Part shown: piece after piece, positions 33,590-36,214 of the stretch
Position numbering within the stretch: position 1 is the first letter of the stretch
Layout: each line of letters starts with the position of its first letter
Origin: Pseudomonadota bacterium
GTDB lineage: Bacteria; Desulfobacterota; SM23-61
Length of the DNA: 36,214 bases
Direction: 5' to 3'
NCBI GenBank assembly: GCA_018819135.1
Contig: JAHJQK010000091.1
Location: 1 to 36,214, forward strand
Notes under the pieces: model-generated
Seen by the model: the letters and a program-made list of their open reading frames with translations, nothing else
The model's database searches: none
Told to the model about the DNA's origin: nothing
Made by a program: the position numbers and the translations under genes

Positions 33590-34429
33590 CCTCCTCCTTA
33601 CTGTTATCGTTGTCCCTACGATCTAGCTCATCCTGCCTGTGGCTTAAAATGTGCCCAAGCATTGGAGGACCTAATCCAGATGGAAGGGCCTGAAAACATT
33701 TCCGGGGTCATTTTAGAACCGGTCATCGGGGCGACCGTCGGAGCGGTCGTTCCCCCTGACGGGTACCTCAGCTTGATCAAGGAGATCTGCGAACGTTACA
33801 GGATCCTCTACATCGATGATGAGATAATGACAGGAATGGGTCGGACCGGTAGGTGGTTTGCTGTGGACCATTGGAAGGTCAACCCCGACATCTTGGTAAC
33901 CGGCAAGGGGATGAGCGGGGGATATTATCCCCTCTCCGCGGTGATTACCCGGAAAGAAATTGCCGAGCAGTTACGGGAGAAAGGCGGCGGATTTATTCAT
34001 GGCCACACCTTCTCTCATCATCCGGTGGCTTGTGCAGTCGGTCTGGCCGTGATCCGGTATATGCAAAGAAATAACCTTATTGAACGATGTCGGCAGCGAG
34101 GGGCGTATCTCTTTAAAAAGTTGGAAGAGTTGAAAACATTCCCATTTATAGGCGATGTACGCGGCCAAGGGCTGATGGCGGGCATCGAATTTGTCCGGGA
34201 CCGAAAAACCAAAGAGCCTTTTCCGCGTTCGGCCAAATTGACGGAAAAAGTAAGCGAGCTGGTCTTCCAGAACGGTCTCGTGCTTTACCCCGGCATAGGG
34301 TTTGTCGACGGAGTAAAGGGGGATATGGTCATGGTGGGGCCCCCTTTCATCATCGAAGAAAAGCAGATAGATGAATTGATCCATATTCTGAAAACAACTT
34401 TTTCCCAGATGGAGAACATGGGGCAATGA
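33590..34429 (+). pseudogene. class III aminotransferase, N-terminally truncated
   Basis: Homology to the aminotransferase at 19488 starts abruptly at PPPYCYRCPYDLAHPACGLK, equal to residue 169 there. It then runs in frame to the end: GVILEPVIGATVGAVVPPDGYL, YIDDEIMTGMGRTGRWFAVDHW, and VTGKGMSGGYYPLSAV with the Schiff-base lysine. About 170 N-terminal residues, including the GGADANEN cofactor loop, are missing; upstream DNA is a repeat, not coding. The only in-frame starts (TTG 33662, ATG 33680) are inside the domain. It should be inactive. The four-cysteine set C-x2-C-x8-C-x3-C is kept. Its TGA overlaps the ferredoxin ATG (ATGA), so translation of the remnant may still couple to the next gene. 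Confidence 0.85.
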
Positions 34430-34812
34430 AAGCATTAACTCTGCAACACGAAAAATGCACGGGGTGTTCTCTTTGCGAAGTGATTTGCGGCCTAGCCCAT
34501 TTTCAAGAGAACAATCCTAAAAAGGCGGCGATCCGCATCGCCAGAAAATTCCCGGAACCCGGGACTTTTGAGATTCATGTCTGCAACCAATGCGGACGCT
34601 GCCAGGAAGTTTGCCCGATAGCAGCGATCACGGAAAAAGACGGAGTCTATAAAATCGACCCCGAGAAATGTGATTTTTGCGGGGTTTGCGGGGGAGAATG
34701 CCCCTTGCAGGTCCTCTTTACTCACCGGGAGCTTTCTTATCCCCTTAAATGCGACCTCTGCGGCGAATGCGCAGCTGTTTGCGCCGCGGGAGCAATCGAA
34801 GGGAGGGGATGA
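34426..34812 (+). CDS. four-cluster ferredoxin (AOR-associated)
   Basis: The 128-residue protein has four CxxCxxCxxxC motifs: C11-C21, C53-C63, C82-C92 and C109-C119, each able to bind a 4Fe-4S cluster. Such polyferredoxins lie beside tungsten aldehyde:ferredoxin oxidoreductases and act as their electron acceptor or wire. Two bases (34812/34814) separate its stop from the oxidoreductase start, which carries GGAGGGGATGAG as ribosome site inside this gene's end. Its own start overlaps the truncated aminotransferase stop by four bases. It is soluble, with no signal or membrane segment. The physiological partner beyond the oxidoreductase is unknown. Confidence 0.92.
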   Translation: MKALTLQHEKCTGCSLCEVICGLAHFQENNPKKAAIRIARKFPEPGTFEIHVCNQCGRCQEVCPIAAITEKDGVYKIDPEKCDFCGVCGGECPLQVLFTHRELSYPLKCDLCGECAAVCAAGAIEGRG

Positions 34813-34813
34813 G

Positions 34814-36214
34814 ATGTTTGGCTATGGCGGAAAAGTCCTGCGAGTCAACCTGACTCAAGAGAAGATAGAAAAAAATGATTTGGATCCCCAGCTGGCCCAG
34901 GAATGGATCGGGGGAAGGGGTTTCATCGCCAAGATCCTCTACGAGGAAATTTCTCCGGGCACCGACCCGCTCAGCCCCGCAAATAAATTGGTCATGGCCA
35001 CCGGCCCAATATCGGGGACTTTCTGGCCCAGTGCAGCTAAAATCGTCTTCGGCACCAAATCCCCCTTAACCGGAGGTTATGGAGATAGCAATCTGGGGGG
35101 ATTGCTCATGGCCGAGTTGAAGTATGCCGGATACGATATGATCATTCTGGAGGGTGCGGCCAAGGATCCGCTTTATCTTTTCATCGATGATGATAAGGTG
35201 GAATTGCGGGATGCCAAATCGTACTGGGGCCAAGGAGCGCTGGAATTAGAGAAGGAGTTGAAAAAAGAGCTGGGGGAGTTATTCCAGGTGGCCACCATCG
35301 GCCCGGCTGGGGAAAACCTGGTGAAGTATGCCAACATCAACCACGAATTTGGCCGGCAGGCCGGGCGCTGTGGCATGGGCGCAGTCATGGGATCCAAAAA
35401 GCTAAAAGCCGTTGCCGTTCATGGAACCAGGGGAATTCCCCTTCATGACGCTGCCAAGTTGATCCAGATATCCAAAGCAGCCCTCCAACATATTACCAGC
35501 CACCCCTATTTTAAGCGCTTCCGCCAGTATGGGACGACCGACATAACGGACTGGTGCCAGGGGATGGGTGTCCTACCAACCAAGAACTTCGCCTACGGAA
35601 TTTATGAGCAGCAGGCATCTCTGGCCCCCGAGCCCATGAGGGAAAAAATTTTAATCCGGGATAAAGCCTGCTTCGCCTGCCCTCTGAACTGCGGGAATTA
35701 TACCCGTTCCAAGAAACACGGGACCTTTATCGACGGCCCGGAATATGAAACCATCGGTATGCTGGGCTCCAATTGCCTGGTAGAGGACATAGAGGATGTA
35801 CAATATCTCAACTACCTCTGCGACGATTGGGGGATGGATACCATTGCTGCCGGAGGGACCATCGCTTTTGCCATGGAATGCGTCGAGAAGGGTGTACTGA
35901 ACCAGGATCAACTGGCCGGAATCGACCTGCGTTTCGGCAACGTAGAAGCCATGAGAGCCATCCTGAAGAAAATTGCCTATAGAAAAGGGACCCTCGGCAG
36001 CATGATGGCCGAAGGAACAAGATCGATGGCCCAAAGATTGGGGCAGAAGAGCGCAAAATACGCCATGCAGGTCAAAGGCCTGGAGTTCTCGGCTTACGAA
36101 TGCCGGGGCGCGCCGGCCATGCTTCTTTCGTTCATGACCTCGGACATAGGCGCCCAGCACACCCGTTCCTGGGCCATAGTCCAGGATATGGAAATGGGCC
36201 GGGACAATATTGCC
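34814..36214 (+). CDS. aor: aldehyde:ferredoxin oxidoreductase, tungsten type (3' end beyond window)
   Basis: The frame from ATG 34814 is open to the window end, 467 residues of an expected 600 or so. MFGYGGKVLRVNLTQEKIE opens the chain as in this family; GGRGFIAKILYEE, MATGPISGT and FGTKSPLTGGYGDSNLGG follow in domain 1. GRQAGRCGMGAVMGSKKLKA (about 178-197) and DGPEYETIGMLGSN bind the tungstopterin. C286, C289 and C293 (CFACPLNC) are three cluster ligands, close to 288, 291 and 295 of the Pyrococcus enzyme; the fourth lies beyond the edge. The enzyme oxidises aldehydes to acids, or reduces acids, with ferredoxin. It is cotranscribed with the ferredoxin gene. Substrate range cannot be read; members differ widely. 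Confidence 0.93.
   Translation, partial: MFGYGGKVLRVNLTQEKIEKNDLDPQLAQEWIGGRGFIAKILYEEISPGTDPLSPANKLVMATGPISGTFWPSAAKIVFGTKSPLTGGYGDSNLGGLLMAELKYAGYDMIILEGAAKDPLYLFIDDDKVELRDAKSYWGQGALELEKELKKELGELFQVATIGPAGENLVKYANINHEFGRQAGRCGMGAVMGSKKLKAVAVHGTRGIPLHDAAKLIQISKAALQHITSHPYFKRFRQYGTTDITDWCQGMGVLPTKNFAYGIYEQQASLAPEPMREKILIRDKACFACPLNCGNYTRSKKHGTFIDGPEYETIGMLGSNCLVEDIEDVQYLNYLCDDWGMDTIAAGGTIAFAMECVEKGVLNQDQLAGIDLRFGNVEAMRAILKKIAYRKGTLGSMMAEGTRSMAQRLGQKSAKYAMQVKGLEFSAYECRGAPAMLLSFMTSDIGAQHTRSWAIVQDMEMGRDNIA

Overview
This window looks like a chromosomal segment of an anaerobic bacterium, most plausibly a Desulfobacterota (former Deltaproteobacteria) lineage with a fatty-acid or amino-acid oxidising, possibly syntrophic, lifestyle. 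That is inferred from gene content only: two acyl-CoA dehydrogenases, an oxygen-sensitive 4-hydroxybutyryl-CoA dehydratase, a thiolase, a tungsten-type aldehyde:ferredoxin oxidoreductase with a polyferredoxin, a Tat-type aldo/keto reductase with Fe-S motifs, and intergenic spacers packed with 'CACAGAGGAC / CTCTGCGG' inverted repeats. No rRNA, tRNA or CRISPR was seen.

Layout. 1-5.9 kb: a DUF362 protein (cut by the window edge) and an internally deleted PreA-like ferredoxin protein on the minus strand, an IlvD/Edd dehydratase on plus, then a minus-strand pair of aldo/keto reductase and DUF6599 lipoprotein-like protein. 6-9.1 kb: a promoter-driven large acyl-CoA dehydrogenase with its own terminator, and a half-size EamA permease. 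9.2-13.9 kb (minus): topA, dprA and a secreted FlgT_C-like protein, a housekeeping block. 14.2-20.8 kb (plus): short-chain acyl-CoA dehydrogenase, 4-hydroxybutyryl-CoA dehydratase, acetyl-CoA acetyltransferase, truA and a class III aminotransferase. 20.9-26.2 kb: YtcJ-like amidohydrolase, then a peptide-type ABC transporter (binding protein and two permeases, no ATPases). 26.2-28.3 kb: an accessory island with a GC-rich glycosyltransferase family 25 gene, an attC-like structure and a small inverted-repeat element. 28.3-31.8 kb: an AbiE type IV toxin-antitoxin pair with a broken toxin, and a SWIM zinc-finger gene split by an A7 slippery heptamer. 31.8-36.2 kb: two short-chain dehydrogenases, a 5'-truncated aminotransferase, a four-cluster ferredoxin and the start of an aldehyde:ferredoxin oxidoreductase.

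How genes fit together. The dehydratase, short-chain acyl-CoA dehydrogenase and thiolase can link 4-hydroxybutyryl-CoA, crotonyl-CoA, butyryl-CoA and acetyl-CoA; the crotonase and 3-hydroxyacyl-CoA dehydrogenase needed to close the route are not in the window. The amidohydrolase and ABC transporter could supply nitrogenous substrates. The 3' cluster looks like an aldehyde/ferredoxin redox module.

Most notable observations are a possible dnaX-like -1 frameshift in the SWIM gene, a two-copy composite intergenic element with conserved internal order, a PreA-like protein whose catalytic barrel core is missing in frame, and several broken genes. Some frame breaks sit in homopolymers, so sequence error must be excluded first.
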